Program-made: the position numbers and the translations under genes
Notes under the pieces: generated by a model
The model's input: the letters and a program-made list of their open reading frames with translations, nothing else
Database searches by the model: none
Told to the model about the DNA's origin: nothing
DNA from: a virus
IMG/VR virus record: IMGVR_UViG_3300020027_000012
Coordinates: 1-48,642 of that record
Reading direction: 5' to 3' (one strand)
DNA length: 48,642 nt
Shown here: positions 1 to 6,928 of the stretch, one piece after another
Layout of the letters: the number at the start of each line of letters is the position of its first letter
Position numbering within the stretch: position 1 is the stretch's first letter

Positions 1-17
1 CGCACTTCACAGTTGTG

Positions 18-224
18 TCACTCCGCCGCGTCTGATGCGCACCACACGTAGCCCTTGCCGTCGCGTGTTGGCCTAAGCGCCCCTCGCTGACCATCTGGGA
101 GAACCACGTGGCACGCGCCGTATAGCCACCGCTGCTCACTGCAGCCGAGTGCGCGCGCCATCACTTCGAGCTCGGTGGTAGTGGTGCATTGGCAGAGCAA
201 GTATAACAATGAAACCCGCGTCAT
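18..224 (-). CDS. hypothetical protein (68 aa)
   Basis: I do not recognise this protein. The ATG at 224 overlaps the TGA of the upstream gene as ATGA, which fixes the start; the longer upstream reading is ignored. The N-terminus (TRVSLLYLLCQC) is hydrophobic and is followed by a small soluble part containing GCSEQRWLYGACHVVLPDGQ. It is the last gene seen in the leftward operon, and transcription probably continues past the window edge. The product could be a small membrane-associated protein, but nothing identifies a function. Confidence 0.55.
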   Translation of the reverse strand: MTRVSLLYLLCQCTTTTELEVMARALGCSEQRWLYGACHVVLPDGQRGALRPTRDGKGYVWCASDAAE

Positions 225-400
225 TCGCGTGGCTCGTGTTCGGTGCAACCAAAGTCCTCGTCGGTCAGGATGTAGCGCACGTAGCCGCCATCCCAGCCAG
301 TCTTGAGTTCGACCTCGACCTTGTCGCCCATCTTCACGGAACACCGTCCCTGATCGTGAAGCTCACCAGTCCAATGCTTACACGTCTTGCAGCGATTCAC
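221..400 (-). CDS. small zinc-ribbon-like protein (59 aa)
   Basis: The GTG start at 400 overlaps the upstream TGA as GTGA. The protein opens with CKTCKHW, has a third Cys near GRCS and a late Cys and His near GCTEHEP. This spacing fits a small zinc-binding ribbon common in phage accessory proteins. The role is unknown. It is translationally coupled to both neighbours. Confidence 0.6.
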   Translation of the reverse strand: MNRCKTCKHWTGELHDQGRCSVKMGDKVEVELKTGWDGGYVRYILTDEDFGCTEHEPRE

Positions 401-777
401 GTCCCATCCTCCGCGCACTTCAAACACTGATACGTCAGCACGCCGGCTTTGAACGTGGTCGGCACCGTCTCGCCGCAGCGCGGGCATGGGCTTAGGGTGG
501 AGGTGGATTGGAAGCGGGTGGAGGGTTGGGGCTCGGCCTTTTCGATTGCGGCGCGGAGGGTGTCGCCTGCCGCGCGCCCGCTCTCGAGGAGGACGAGCGC
601 TTGGTTTATTGAGGTGTGCAGCCTTTCCAACTCGGCCGCTAGTTCGGGCAGGAGCGCGTGTGCGGCCTCGCCGAACTTACGGACTGAGACCAAACCTTCG
701 GTGCGCGCACTGTATTCGTCTCTCAGCCGCAAGCACTCGGCCAAGCGCTCGGACAGGCTGCGGGGAGGAGGGGTCAT
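397..777 (-). CDS. coiled-coil protein with C-terminal zinc ribbon (126 aa)
   Basis: The ATG at 777 overlaps the upstream TGA (ATGA). Residues about 5-85 are charged and helical with heptad-like leucines (LSERLAECLRLRDEY, LPELAAELERLH). The C-terminus has CPRCGETV followed later by CLKC, a CxxC...CxxC zinc ribbon. The layout suggests a small DNA- or protein-binding accessory factor, but I do not know the family. Confidence 0.65.
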   Translation of the reverse strand: MTPPPRSLSERLAECLRLRDEYSARTEGLVSVRKFGEAAHALLPELAAELERLHTSINQALVLLESGRAAGDTLRAAIEKAEPQPSTRFQSTSTLSPCPRCGETVPTTFKAGVLTYQCLKCAEDGT

Positions 778-1004
778 AGTTCGTCCCAACTTGCTTCGAG
801 GAGTTCGTCTTCTTCATCTGAGACGTCGATGTTCTCGCGCTCCCACCAAATCAACCAGCACGTGCAGTTTCGATGCGGCCTGGACGTTGAGAAAAACGGC
901 GGCTTTGCTTCCGCGCGATACTCCTTGTGGATGAGACAAGGCACGGTGTAGGTACCGTCTGGCATAACTAACATCGTCATGCGCCGGGTGCTCAGTGGTT
1001 TCAC
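774..1004 (-). CDS. hypothetical protein (76 aa)
   Basis: The GTG start at 1004 overlaps the previous TGA as GTGA. The middle contains Cys and His residues (PCLIHKEY, RPHRNCTCW) that could bind a metal, and the C-terminus is strongly acidic (DVSDEEDELLE). No family is recognised. It lies inside the tightly coupled leftward operon of small genes. Confidence 0.55.
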   Translation of the reverse strand: MKPLSTRRMTMLVMPDGTYTVPCLIHKEYRAEAKPPFFSTSRPHRNCTCWLIWWERENIDVSDEEDELLEASWDEL

Positions 1005-1306
1005 GTCCCTGTCCTTTCGCTAGCCGCACGCGCGGCGGTGATGGCGGTGCGGAGATTTGCAAGTGCTGGTCTCAGCATGCCGTCGTGGTAGATCTTGTGC
1101 ACCGCGTCCGCCGCCTCGATCAAGTCCTTGAGCTTGCGGATGTACCCGCCCGTCGTCGCGGCGATCGCTGTTTCGCGTTCGCTGCTTTCTTTCAGACGTG
1201 TCTGCAGGTCCTGGAGTTTGGTCGCTAGGGCGTCGTTTTCGGCTTGAAGCTCTATGCGAGCGCACTCGTATCCCGCGTACCAGTCTGATCCTGTTGGTTG
1301 ACTCAC
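1001..1306 (-). CDS. coiled-coil protein (101 aa)
   Basis: The GTG start at 1306 gives a GTGA overlap with the upstream gene. Residues about 15-50 form a strong coiled coil (ARIELQAENDALATKLQDLQ). The second half contains LKDLIEAADAVHKI followed by a helix ending in LRTAITAARA. The same LxxLxEAA element occurs in the right-arm genes at 29327, 29655 and 30615, so these look like members of one phage paralogue family. The function is unknown. Confidence 0.6.
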   Translation of the reverse strand: MSQPTGSDWYAGYECARIELQAENDALATKLQDLQTRLKESSERETAIAATTGGYIRKLKDLIEAADAVHKIYHDGMLRPALANLRTAITAARAASERTGT

Positions 1307-1749
1307 GACCTGTCCTCCCCTTCATTCTCAGGCACGGACGAGGCCTCGAGGGCGGCTTTCATGTCGCGGAACACGCCGACAGAAACCCTGCCTTCGTTCT
1401 TGCACACCTCGTCAAAGAGCTTGTGCGCCGCGGCGGCCAGGGTCATGTACCGGGACTGGAGTTTGGTCAGCCTGGCCCGCAAGGTGTCGCGCACCGCGAG
1501 CCCCTGCATGCTGCACTCGTGTTCATGCGCCAGTTCTGCTTGGTGAGCATCGAACTCCTCTTGAATGCTCTCCGCTCGCCCGCGCTCGTACCCGGCTTTG
1601 TCGGCCGCTGCGCGTTCGGAGAGGATGAGATCTTCCGCCTCTAATATGTGTATGCGCACCATCAAATCCTCGCCCACGTACGGTGCTAACGACGGGATGT
1701 GTCCGACCTCGATGGACCTGTGCTCGCGCTCGTTCTTGTCGTCTGTCAT
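1303..1749 (-). CDS. coiled-coil protein (148 aa)
   Basis: The ATG at 1749 overlaps the upstream TGA (ATGA). The N-terminal 30 residues are followed by a long helical region rich in Glu, Ala and Arg (residues about 35-115, with LEAEDLILSERAAADKAGYE and LAVRDTLRARLTKLQ). The C-terminal part, with EGRVSVGVFRDMKAALEA, resembles the tails of its coiled-coil neighbours. It is probably another member of the same accessory group. No enzymatic motif is visible. Confidence 0.6.
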   Translation of the reverse strand: MTDDKNEREHRSIEVGHIPSLAPYVGEDLMVRIHILEAEDLILSERAAADKAGYERGRAESIQEEFDAHQAELAHEHECSMQGLAVRDTLRARLTKLQSRYMTLAAAAHKLFDEVCKNEGRVSVGVFRDMKAALEASSVPENEGEDRS

Positions 1750-2543
1750 TGGATCGCTTCTTTCAACAAATCGCAGAGGTTACCGATGGAGTCTGTGTCC
1801 ATCGTCTCGTTGGTCGTGTATGCCTCTTCCAGATTCTCAACGAGAGAGCGTACACGCACGCGCAACCTCTCAATCTCGTCCTCCGCGCGGTGCAATGCCA
1901 TTTGCATGCGCAGCATCTCGGGACCGTTGCCGGGTACTGCAGCTCGCTGCAGCCTCTCAATCTCAGCCTGACACTCGGCCCGGGTTGCGGCGCGTTCGGA
2001 GAGGAGCGTGTTCGCGATATCGCATGCGAGTTGTGTCCCGGGCTGCGCTATCTTGTATGCCTCCCGTGAGCAGTGCGCGCGTTCGTTGTTCGCTTGTTCC
2101 GCCTCGCTCGCCTCGGGCTGGGTCGGGGGCTGGCGTGCTTGTAGGTCTCTAACCATGTCCGGAACGACGCGGTGCGCCGCGAACAAGAAGTCTCGAGTGG
2201 CTTGCTGCATCTCTGGGTCAAGTGAATCCGGCCCAGGCAACTCATACGCGTGAGGGCCGTGAGGGAAACGCAACGTACATGCCTCTCGCAACGCGAGAAT
2301 CTCGTCCAGTGTTTTGGCCGAGTTCCAACCTGTCGGGTACTTGTCCCCGCTCTCGCGCGAGGCCTCGATTGCTGCGGCGCTCACCCTGCCGAAATAGCGG
2401 AGCAACACCTCTCGCGCATCCGCATCCTGAGAGTCCAGGATCTCATTGGTGTCGAGCTGCGGGTAGCAGTCCACGATATCGTTGATCGCGTCCTCGGCCG
2501 CTTGCTCCATGTCCGCTTGTCCCGGAGTCTTCACTTCACCCAC
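1746..2543 (-). CDS. hypothetical helical protein (265 aa)
   Basis: The GTG at 2543 is chosen because GGAGG lies six bases upstream and the start overlaps the previous stop by eight bases (GTGGGTGA). The N-terminal half contains DAINDIVDCYPQLDTNEI, and the middle resembles short domains repeated in phage accessory proteins (WNSAKTLDEILALREACTLR). The second half is a coiled coil (LLSERAATRAECQAEIERLQ, AEDEIERLRVRVRSLVENLE). It is the largest protein in the far-left operon. I do not recognise its function. Confidence 0.6.
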   Translation of the reverse strand: MGEVKTPGQADMEQAAEDAINDIVDCYPQLDTNEILDSQDADAREVLLRYFGRVSAAAIEASRESGDKYPTGWNSAKTLDEILALREACTLRFPHGPHAYELPGPDSLDPEMQQATRDFLFAAHRVVPDMVRDLQARQPPTQPEASEAEQANNERAHCSREAYKIAQPGTQLACDIANTLLSERAATRAECQAEIERLQRAAVPGNGPEMLRMQMALHRAEDEIERLRVRVRSLVENLEEAYTTNETMDTDSIGNLCDLLKEAIQ

Positions 2544-2811
2544 GATGCACCTCCACCTTGAAGCCGTGTTTGTCCAAGAAGTCACGGCCTGCGACGCTCA
2601 ACCGGAAGCCTCGACGCCATCGCTCTGGCTGAAGCAAGAAGCCGTCCTCGTCGCATAACGCAACGAGGCCAGCGCTCTCAACCAATCCGCGTGCAACCAA
2701 CACGCGGACGGTTCGGAGTGTGACCGAGCGTCCTGTGACAAGCGCGCCGAAGTGCTTCACGCCCCAAGCGATTGTCCGTAAGGCGTCGAGTTGGCCAGGG
2801 GTAATCGTCAT
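2536..2811 (-). CDS. winged-helix-like protein (91 aa)
   Basis: The ATG at 2811 overlaps the upstream TGA (ATGA). The order MTITPGQLDALRTIAWGV, a Thr/Arg-rich helix (SVTLRTVRVLVARGLVES) and a two-strand wing ending in RLSVAGRDFLDKHGF matches small winged-helix folds, in which RxLVxRGLV is the typical end of the recognition helix. It may bind DNA or a partner protein. It sits beside the HNH and attP region, which does not settle the role. Confidence 0.5.
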   Translation of the reverse strand: MTITPGQLDALRTIAWGVKHFGALVTGRSVTLRTVRVLVARGLVESAGLVALCDEDGFLLQPERWRRGFRLSVAGRDFLDKHGFKVEVHRG

Positions 2812-2990
2812 ACCCGCTCCACCCCACCGGCGGAGAGGTCGTCGACCAGCGCAGAGTTCGGAACCTTGATCTCGTCGCAGTCGCAGAGGCCGTCGACGTG
2901 CGCGGCGTAATGGCCACCGGAGTGATCGGCATCGTCGTACGAACCATCGTACTCAGAGCCGTACCAGGAGAATGGGATGCGTCGGGTCAC
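2808..2990 (-). CDS. hypothetical acidic protein (60 aa)
   Basis: The GTG at 2990 is preferred over an ATG at 3002 because GGAGG lies five bases before it and it makes a GTGA overlap with the HNH stop. The protein is rich in Asp, Tyr and Gly (YGSEYDGSYDDADHSGGHY) and has a LCDCDE motif. No family is recognised. Confidence 0.55.
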   Translation of the reverse strand: MTRRIPFSWYGSEYDGSYDDADHSGGHYAAHVDGLCDCDEIKVPNSALVDDLSAGGVERV

Positions 2991-3499
2991 GGCAGCCTCC
3001 ATGACTCATCCGCGGTCAACTGCTCATCGCGCAGCCGCCGAAGCTTGTGGTTCGCCGACTCCTGCTTCCGCTGCCGACCCTTGGCGTGCATGTCCCGCAT
3101 GTTGTCCGCGTGCGTACCGACGAACAGATGAGCAGGGTTACAGCAGGGCGGGTTGTCGCATTCGTGCAACACCTTGAGGCCGTCAGGGATCGGACCCTTC
3201 GTCAACTCGTAGGCGAGCCGGTGGCTGAGTTCCTTCCGGCGGTCACCGGTTGAGGCCGAGCCGAGCCGGAAGTGACCGTAGCCGGCGGTGCAACAACCAG
3301 CCGTCCAGGACCAACAGTCTCGCGGTCCGCGCCGGTCGACCCTGGACCAGAAGCGAGTGAGTATCCCGGCATTTACCGGAAGTGGGGCGCACCCAGTTGG
3401 GATCGAACCAACCACCGTCGGCTTAGAAGGCCGAGGGTGAGCATCAGCCGCGCACGACTTATCGTCTTGAATCGACTGGGCTTTCTTACGTATTGTCAT
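2987..3499 (-). CDS. HNH endonuclease
   Basis: Residues 85-145 carry an HNH_3-type core: HRLAYELTKGPIPDG, then H112 in VLHECDN, then CCNPAHLFVGTHADN with the expected Asn and His. Such proteins are metal-dependent nicking or cutting nucleases, often near phage integration or packaging genes. The frame is open from the ATG at 3499, which overlaps the integrase stop, but residues about 20-45 are just the translation of the tRNA-like attP core. The native N-terminus probably lies near residue 45, where no ATG, GTG or TTG exists in frame. Integration would cut the ORF between its first residues and the nuclease domain. The nuclease call is firm; the start is not. Confidence 0.75.
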   Translation of the reverse strand: MTIRKKAQSIQDDKSCAADAHPRPSKPTVVGSIPTGCAPLPVNAGILTRFWSRVDRRGPRDCWSWTAGCCTAGYGHFRLGSASTGDRRKELSHRLAYELTKGPIPDGLKVLHECDNPPCCNPAHLFVGTHADNMRDMHAKGRQRKQESANHKLRRLRDEQLTADESWRLP

Positions 3500-3527
3500 C
3501 GCGCGCTCCCGGTTTACTTCCGGTAAA
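3372..3527. other. attP: attP region with integrase arm-type inverted repeats
   Basis: A partial tRNA (3388-3434) lies directly downstream of int, between two inverted 12-mers: TTTACCGGAAGT at 3372-3383 and ACTTCCGGTAAA at 3516-3527. A partial copy, CCGGAAGTG, recurs near 3266-3274. Tyrosine integrases of temperate phages commonly use the 3' half of a tRNA gene as the crossover identity block and flank it with arm sites. Phage genes on both sides show an unintegrated attP rather than attL or attR. Exact core limits cannot be set without the host attB. Confidence 0.75.
3388..3434 (-). tRNA. 3' half of tRNA-Arg(TCT), attP identity block (not a functional gene)
   Basis: On the minus strand the anticodon stem TCGGC/GCCGA encloses the loop CTTCTAA (anticodon TCT). 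A five-base variable loop follows, then the T stem GTTGG/CCAAC around TTCGATC, then a seven-base acceptor strand TGGGTGC and discriminator G. No D arm or matching 5' acceptor strand (GCACCCA) is found upstream, so only the 3' half is present. The fragment would restore the host tRNA when the phage integrates. Confidence 0.8.
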
Positions 3528-4682
3528 AGGTCTGTCTTCCACGGCGTTGTGGAGGTTGTCAGAAGTGAGCGCCGCGTAGTGCCGCTCGGTCACCGCGATG
3601 CTGGAGTGCCCAAGCCAGCGCTTGATCTCATGCAGCGTGAACGCGCGCGTCCAGGTGCCTTGAGCCAGGTGGCATCCGCACGTGTGGCGGAGCGCATGGA
3701 ACGTCACCTCGGATCGGATGCCGGCTTCGCTCGCCCAACCGGTATCAATCACCAGCTTCTTGCCGACGCGTCTGCGCTTGTCGCGCCAGCCGGCTGTGTA
3801 GCTTTCACCATGGCACCGGCCGTCGTCGCGGGGGAACACGAGGCCAGCGATTGGAGTGGTGCTATGCGACGCCCTCCGGCGCGCAGTGCCCTCGAGCGCT
3901 GGTGGCAGTAGCGGAACATCCCGCCTCGACGTCGGCGTCTTGCAGGGGCCGTTGTAGCTGCGACGCACGCGCAACTCGGGTCGTTTCCCATCGACCGTGA
4001 CGTCTTGCCAGCGCAGCCCCCACAGCTCATCGAGCCGGAGACCGGAGTAGATGGCGATGGAAAAAACGGCGCGCTGCATCGGTGGTAGTTCGAGCTCGAA
4101 CAGACTGGCAATCTCGCGGACCGACGCGTGAACAATCAACTGGCCATCGCGCTCAGTCACTTCCTGACGCGGCAGTTTCACGAGTCGTGCGGGATTCGGA
4201 GCACTCATCTTGCCAGCAATGATGGCGTCGTCGAGGCAAAGCTTCAGCAATTTGAGCGAGTTTTCCAGCACTCTCCGCCCTACCCGCCTGTTCGTTGTGC
4301 GCGTCGCATCACCGCGGATCGGAGCGAGTGCTTTCTTCTCGGACAGTTCGCCGATCCACTCTTGAATCACACGAGGCGACAGGCGTTTGATCGGCCAGTC
4401 GAAGAACTTGGCGGTCGCGACGTGCGCGCGCCAGACGCTGCGCTCCTTCGCAAACGACCGTGACCGCTTCCGGTTACGCGCTGCAATCTCGCGGTCGTCG
4501 ATCCACTTGCCCGCAAACAACGCGAGCGCTTCAGGTGCACGGCCGGTGTCTTCCTCAAGCGCTGTGTTCAAGCGCTTGGCTGCCAGCACTCGGGTCGCGA
4601 ATGTTCCAAGGAACTCGCCTGCTAACTCGACCTCGAAGCGTCCGTTTCGTTCCCGGATGTACCCCTTGCGAAGTCTACCCAC
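3486..4682 (-). CDS. int: tyrosine recombinase / phage integrase
   Basis: The 398-residue protein has the tyrosine recombinase catalytic set: R216 in SGLRLDELWGL, K248 in GPCKTP, H329xxR332 in FHALRHTCG, H359 in WLGHSS and nucleophile Y369 in ERHYAAL. The N-terminal 60 residues form an AP2-like arm-binding domain, followed by a SAM-like core-binding domain at about 65-170. It should catalyse integration and excision at the adjacent attP. The GTG start at 4682 overlaps the upstream stop by eight bases. The next gene downstream lies across attP, as in many temperate phages. Confidence 0.93.
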   Translation of the reverse strand: MGRLRKGYIRERNGRFEVELAGEFLGTFATRVLAAKRLNTALEEDTGRAPEALALFAGKWIDDREIAARNRKRSRSFAKERSVWRAHVATAKFFDWPIKRLSPRVIQEWIGELSEKKALAPIRGDATRTTNRRVGRRVLENSLKLLKLCLDDAIIAGKMSAPNPARLVKLPRQEVTERDGQLIVHASVREIASLFELELPPMQRAVFSIAIYSGLRLDELWGLRWQDVTVDGKRPELRVRRSYNGPCKTPTSRRDVPLLPPALEGTARRRASHSTTPIAGLVFPRDDGRCHGESYTAGWRDKRRRVGKKLVIDTGWASEAGIRSEVTFHALRHTCGCHLAQGTWTRAFTLHEIKRWLGHSSIAVTERHYAALTSDNLHNAVEDRPFTGSKPGARDDNT

Positions 4683-4866
4683 GATGTCCGCGAACGATGC
4701 GCCATGCCCTCAGCGCCGTGTGGTCCTCAAGAGTCGGCTTCACGTCCGCGTCATTGGCAGGAACCTGGTCGGCGGTCAACTCCGCGTGCATCTTCTCGAT
4801 GCGCTCGAGCAGCCGCTTCGCCAGCGCGCGCAGTTCCTCCACCTCGCCAGCGCGCTCGGGCTTCAC
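4675..4866 (-). CDS. hypothetical protein (63 aa)
   Basis: The GTG at 4866 makes a GTGA overlap with the upstream gene. The N-terminal 30 residues form a charged helix (GEVEELRALAKRLLERIEKM) and the C-terminus is basic (LRAWRIVRGHRG). Position directly before int would suit an excisionase or integrase accessory factor, but no winged-helix or MerR-like excisionase signature is visible, so that is only a possibility. Confidence 0.55.
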   Translation of the reverse strand: MKPERAGEVEELRALAKRLLERIEKMHAELTADQVPANDADVKPTLEDHTALRAWRIVRGHRG

Positions 4867-5183
4867 CAGAGTTCCTCGCTGAACAACGACGACCGCGTAG
4901 ACACGGTCTGTCCATTTGCGCGTGCCATGTCAGCGGCTTCTTCGCGCGTCAAGAATCGCCCTTCATCCGTGACGAAACCTTGCACGTGCTCGCGTTCTCG
5001 AATCTGCAGGTGCGGCAGGCACTGATACAACATGTGCATCACGTGGCAGTGGCGACACGGCCAATGCAGTTGGTACACAACCGTCTTGGCTTTGATGGCC
5101 ACGCCGGTGATGTGTTCGACGCCGCGCTTCTCGAGGTCCTGCTGCACCTCGTGAACGTGCCTGTCCATGCCGGGGACGAGCAT
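4863..5183 (-). CDS. conserved phage hypothetical protein (106 aa)
   Basis: The ATG at 5183 overlaps the upstream stop (TAATG). The middle has a metal-binding-like cluster (WPCRHCHVMHML). The C-terminal part, QGFVTDEGRFLTREEAADMA, resembles a short motif in many phage proteins of unknown role in which a GF(V/L)T...GRF strand is followed by a REEA helix. Residues 20-45 (VEHITGVAIKAKTVVYQL) look like paired strands. I assign no function. Confidence 0.65.
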   Translation of the reverse strand: MLVPGMDRHVHEVQQDLEKRGVEHITGVAIKAKTVVYQLHWPCRHCHVMHMLYQCLPHLQIREREHVQGFVTDEGRFLTREEAADMARANGQTVSTRSSLFSEELW

Positions 5184-5491
5184 TACTTCTTCGCCTTCTT
5201 CTTCGCCGCATCAACCGCGCGCGTCTCAGTCTCGTGCGGGCCGCAGTAGCAGTCGGCACCCATGTCGGTCCGGATGATGGCGTACCAGCCTTGCGCGAAG
5301 TCCTCGTCGCCATGCATGTACGCGGTGTCGATCTGCGGATCGGTGTAACGCGGCGTCGGATGCGCCACCTTCCAACACGCCCAATGCCAGTAGCCGTTCG
5401 GCAGGTTGAACTCGCCGTCGACCGGTTGCTTGCAGTGCTCGCAGTTGGTGTTGGGCCCACCGCCGAAGTTGACGCGGATGACGTTGCTCAT
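5183..5491 (-). CDS. LIM/zinc-ribbon-like protein (102 aa)
   Basis: The ATG at 5491 overlaps the upstream gene (ATGA). The N-terminal part CEHCKQPVDGE...WHWACW has the CxxC...HxxC spacing of a single LIM-like zinc finger. A second Cys pair (DCYCGPHET) lies near residue 80, and the tail is Lys-rich (AKKKAKK). It is probably a small zinc-binding accessory protein. Confidence 0.6.
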   Translation of the reverse strand: MSNVIRVNFGGGPNTNCEHCKQPVDGEFNLPNGYWHWACWKVAHPTPRYTDPQIDTAYMHGDEDFAQGWYAIIRTDMGADCYCGPHETETRAVDAAKKKAKK

Positions 5492-5796
5492 ACCTCAACC
5501 CCCTTCACAGCCAACTCCAACTCCAGCGCGGCGCGAGTCCAGCGGCCGGGCTCGAGCTCGTCGTTGGCCTTCCACCTTGCGAGGAGGGATTCGATGCGGG
5601 CGAGCGCGGCGAACACAGCCACAGCATCCGCACCCCACTTGCTGACCATGCCATCGGCCCAGCGTGCGTGACTCTCGACCTCTCCACGTAGCCAGCGCAC
5701 CTCAGCCTGCAGCACTGGCACGGCCTCGTCGGCAGCGACACCAGCCCACCGATGACGCATCGCCTCGTCTACCCGCTCCTTCGTCGGCCTCTCCAT
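5488..5796 (-). CDS. hypothetical protein, RPTKE paralogue A (102 aa)
   Basis: The ATG at 5796 overlaps the stop of the next gene as TGATG. It begins MERPTKERVDEAM and is followed by helical segments (VPVLQAEVRWLRGEVESHAR). The neighbour at 5796-6203 begins MSRPTKEQVDQAL and has the same helix order, so the two are tandem paralogues that have diverged. The C-termini also match in style (LELAVKGVEV against LETALKGGA). The function is unknown. Confidence 0.6.
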   Translation of the reverse strand: MERPTKERVDEAMRHRWAGVAADEAVPVLQAEVRWLRGEVESHARWADGMVSKWGADAVAVFAALARIESLLARWKANDELEPGRWTRAALELELAVKGVEV

Positions 5797-6203
5797 CACG
5801 CACCACCCTTCAGCGCAGTCTCGAGGTCTTCGGCGTCTGACTTCAGCGTCGCCGCTATCCCGTCCGCATACGTTGACCCGTGCGCTAGCTTGCGTGCTTC
5901 GCGCCACTTCGCCGGCAACGCTTCGACGCGGGCGATGGTGGCGTGCAGACCAACTTCCCGCGCGACTGACGCATTCAGCAGACTACACGCTGCTTGATAC
6001 GCCTCGCCACGTAGCAAGACATCGTACGCACCGCGCAGTTCGTCCAACTCGTCCCGCAGCGCGCGCACTTCGGCAGCGAGTACATCAACGTCCCACTGCG
6101 AGTGCATACCATCCATCGGCATGAAGCTCTCCGACTCGTCCAGGAAATCCGAGTTGCAACTACGTAGCGCTTGATCCACCTGTTCCTTCGTTGGCCTGCT
6201 CAC
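5796..6203 (-). CDS. hypothetical protein, RPTKE paralogue B (135 aa)
   Basis: The GTG at 6203 makes a GTGA overlap. The N-terminus RPTKEQVDQALR is shared with the next gene, and a coiled coil follows (LAAEVRALRDELDELRGAYD). Near the C-terminus LPAKWREARKL matches the WKAN element of paralogue A in position. Tandem duplication is the simplest explanation. Proteins with this layout are common phage accessory genes without a known role. Confidence 0.6.
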   Translation of the reverse strand: MSRPTKEQVDQALRSCNSDFLDESESFMPMDGMHSQWDVDVLAAEVRALRDELDELRGAYDVLLRGEAYQAACSLLNASVAREVGLHATIARVEALPAKWREARKLAHGSTYADGIAATLKSDAEDLETALKGGA

Positions 6204-6616
6204 GACGCCACCCGCCTCTCCTGCTCAACAGCTTCCGCGAGCCTCGCCCTCAACTTCGCGACGCGAGACTTCGCTGCCAGAACTCGGCGACACGTCCTGC
6301 ACCGTCGAGCGCCGTCGTTACGCTGGTACGAGTTCTCGTCCGTGAGCTCGTGGCCGCGCATGCAAGCCGTACGCTGCTGCGATCGTCCGGGAAAAACTCT
6401 CAACGGAACTGTGCGAACGAGGGCTTCCTTCGGCACCAGTTCAGCTTTCGTAGCAGCAGCTAGCACGATTCGTGACACCCGCGCTGCTTCATCGCTCCTC
6501 ATGATCACGGCCGTCTGCACGCACCGGCGCGCCATCGTGAGCATGCTGTGTAGCCACAACACTTCTTCCGGTCTGAACGACACCGCAAAGCGCGGTCGAC
6601 TGTTAGGTGTTGGCAT
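6200..6616 (-). CDS. zinc-finger protein, HNH-like C-GH-CxxC type (138 aa)
   Basis: The ATG at 6616 is chosen because it overlaps the upstream stop by 14 bases; the longer reading would run through that gene. Residues 1-80 are helical (SFRPEEVLWLHSMLTMARRC). The second half has CMRGHELTDENSY...RRCRTCRR, a CxxGHxL...N...CxxC zinc finger seen alone or in HNH-type phage proteins. The upstream gene carries the same finger, so the pair are likely duplicates of a DNA-binding module. Confidence 0.65.
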   Translation of the reverse strand: MPTPNSRPRFAVSFRPEEVLWLHSMLTMARRCVQTAVIMRSDEAARVSRIVLAAATKAELVPKEALVRTVPLRVFPGRSQQRTACMRGHELTDENSYQRNDGARRCRTCRRVLAAKSRVAKLRARLAEAVEQERRVAS

Positions 6617-6908
6617 TTGTAGACTCCTGTTGCTGACGGTGCGGAGAGAACGGTCCGAGGTGCTTGCGTTTGATGATGTGGTCGCACTGCTCAACGCGAT
6701 CGGCTGCGTGGTGGAAGCCGTTCTCACGCAGCCACGTGACGATGCGGCGCCGCTCGTACGCGTGATGACCGGCAGCCGACCGCTTGTTGCGTAGCTGCTC
6801 GCATGCACGACACGTCCGGTACGTCTTGGCCGGCGTCACCCGAACGCGTGTGTTCTTCTCGGTGAACTCGTGGCCGTATTTGCAGTGCGTCTTGTCGCCG
6901 TTGAGCAT
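6603..6908 (-). CDS. zinc-finger protein, C-GH-CxxC type (101 aa)
   Basis: The protein starts at the ATG at 6908, 20 bases after the SSB-like gene. Residues 9-38 contain CKYGHEFTEKN...YRTCRACEQ, the same CxxGH...N...CxxC finger as its downstream neighbour. The remainder includes ERRRIVTWLRENGFHHAADRV. It is probably a nucleic-acid-binding accessory protein. A true HNH catalytic His pair is not evident, so a nuclease call is not made. Confidence 0.65.
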   Translation of the reverse strand: MLNGDKTHCKYGHEFTEKNTRVRVTPAKTYRTCRACEQLRNKRSAAGHHAYERRRIVTWLRENGFHHAADRVEQCDHIIKRKHLGPFSPHRQQQESTNANT

Positions 6909-6928
6909 GACTTGAACTCCTTGCTGAT

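Noticed and set aside
449-934. 161-codon plus-strand frame
   Set aside because: It is antisense to the coupled minus-strand genes at 397-1004, with Ser/Arg-rich composition typical of shadow frames.
3388-3434. functional tRNA gene
   Set aside because: Only the anticodon, T and acceptor 3' parts exist. No D arm or 5' acceptor strand pairs with it, so it is an att identity block.
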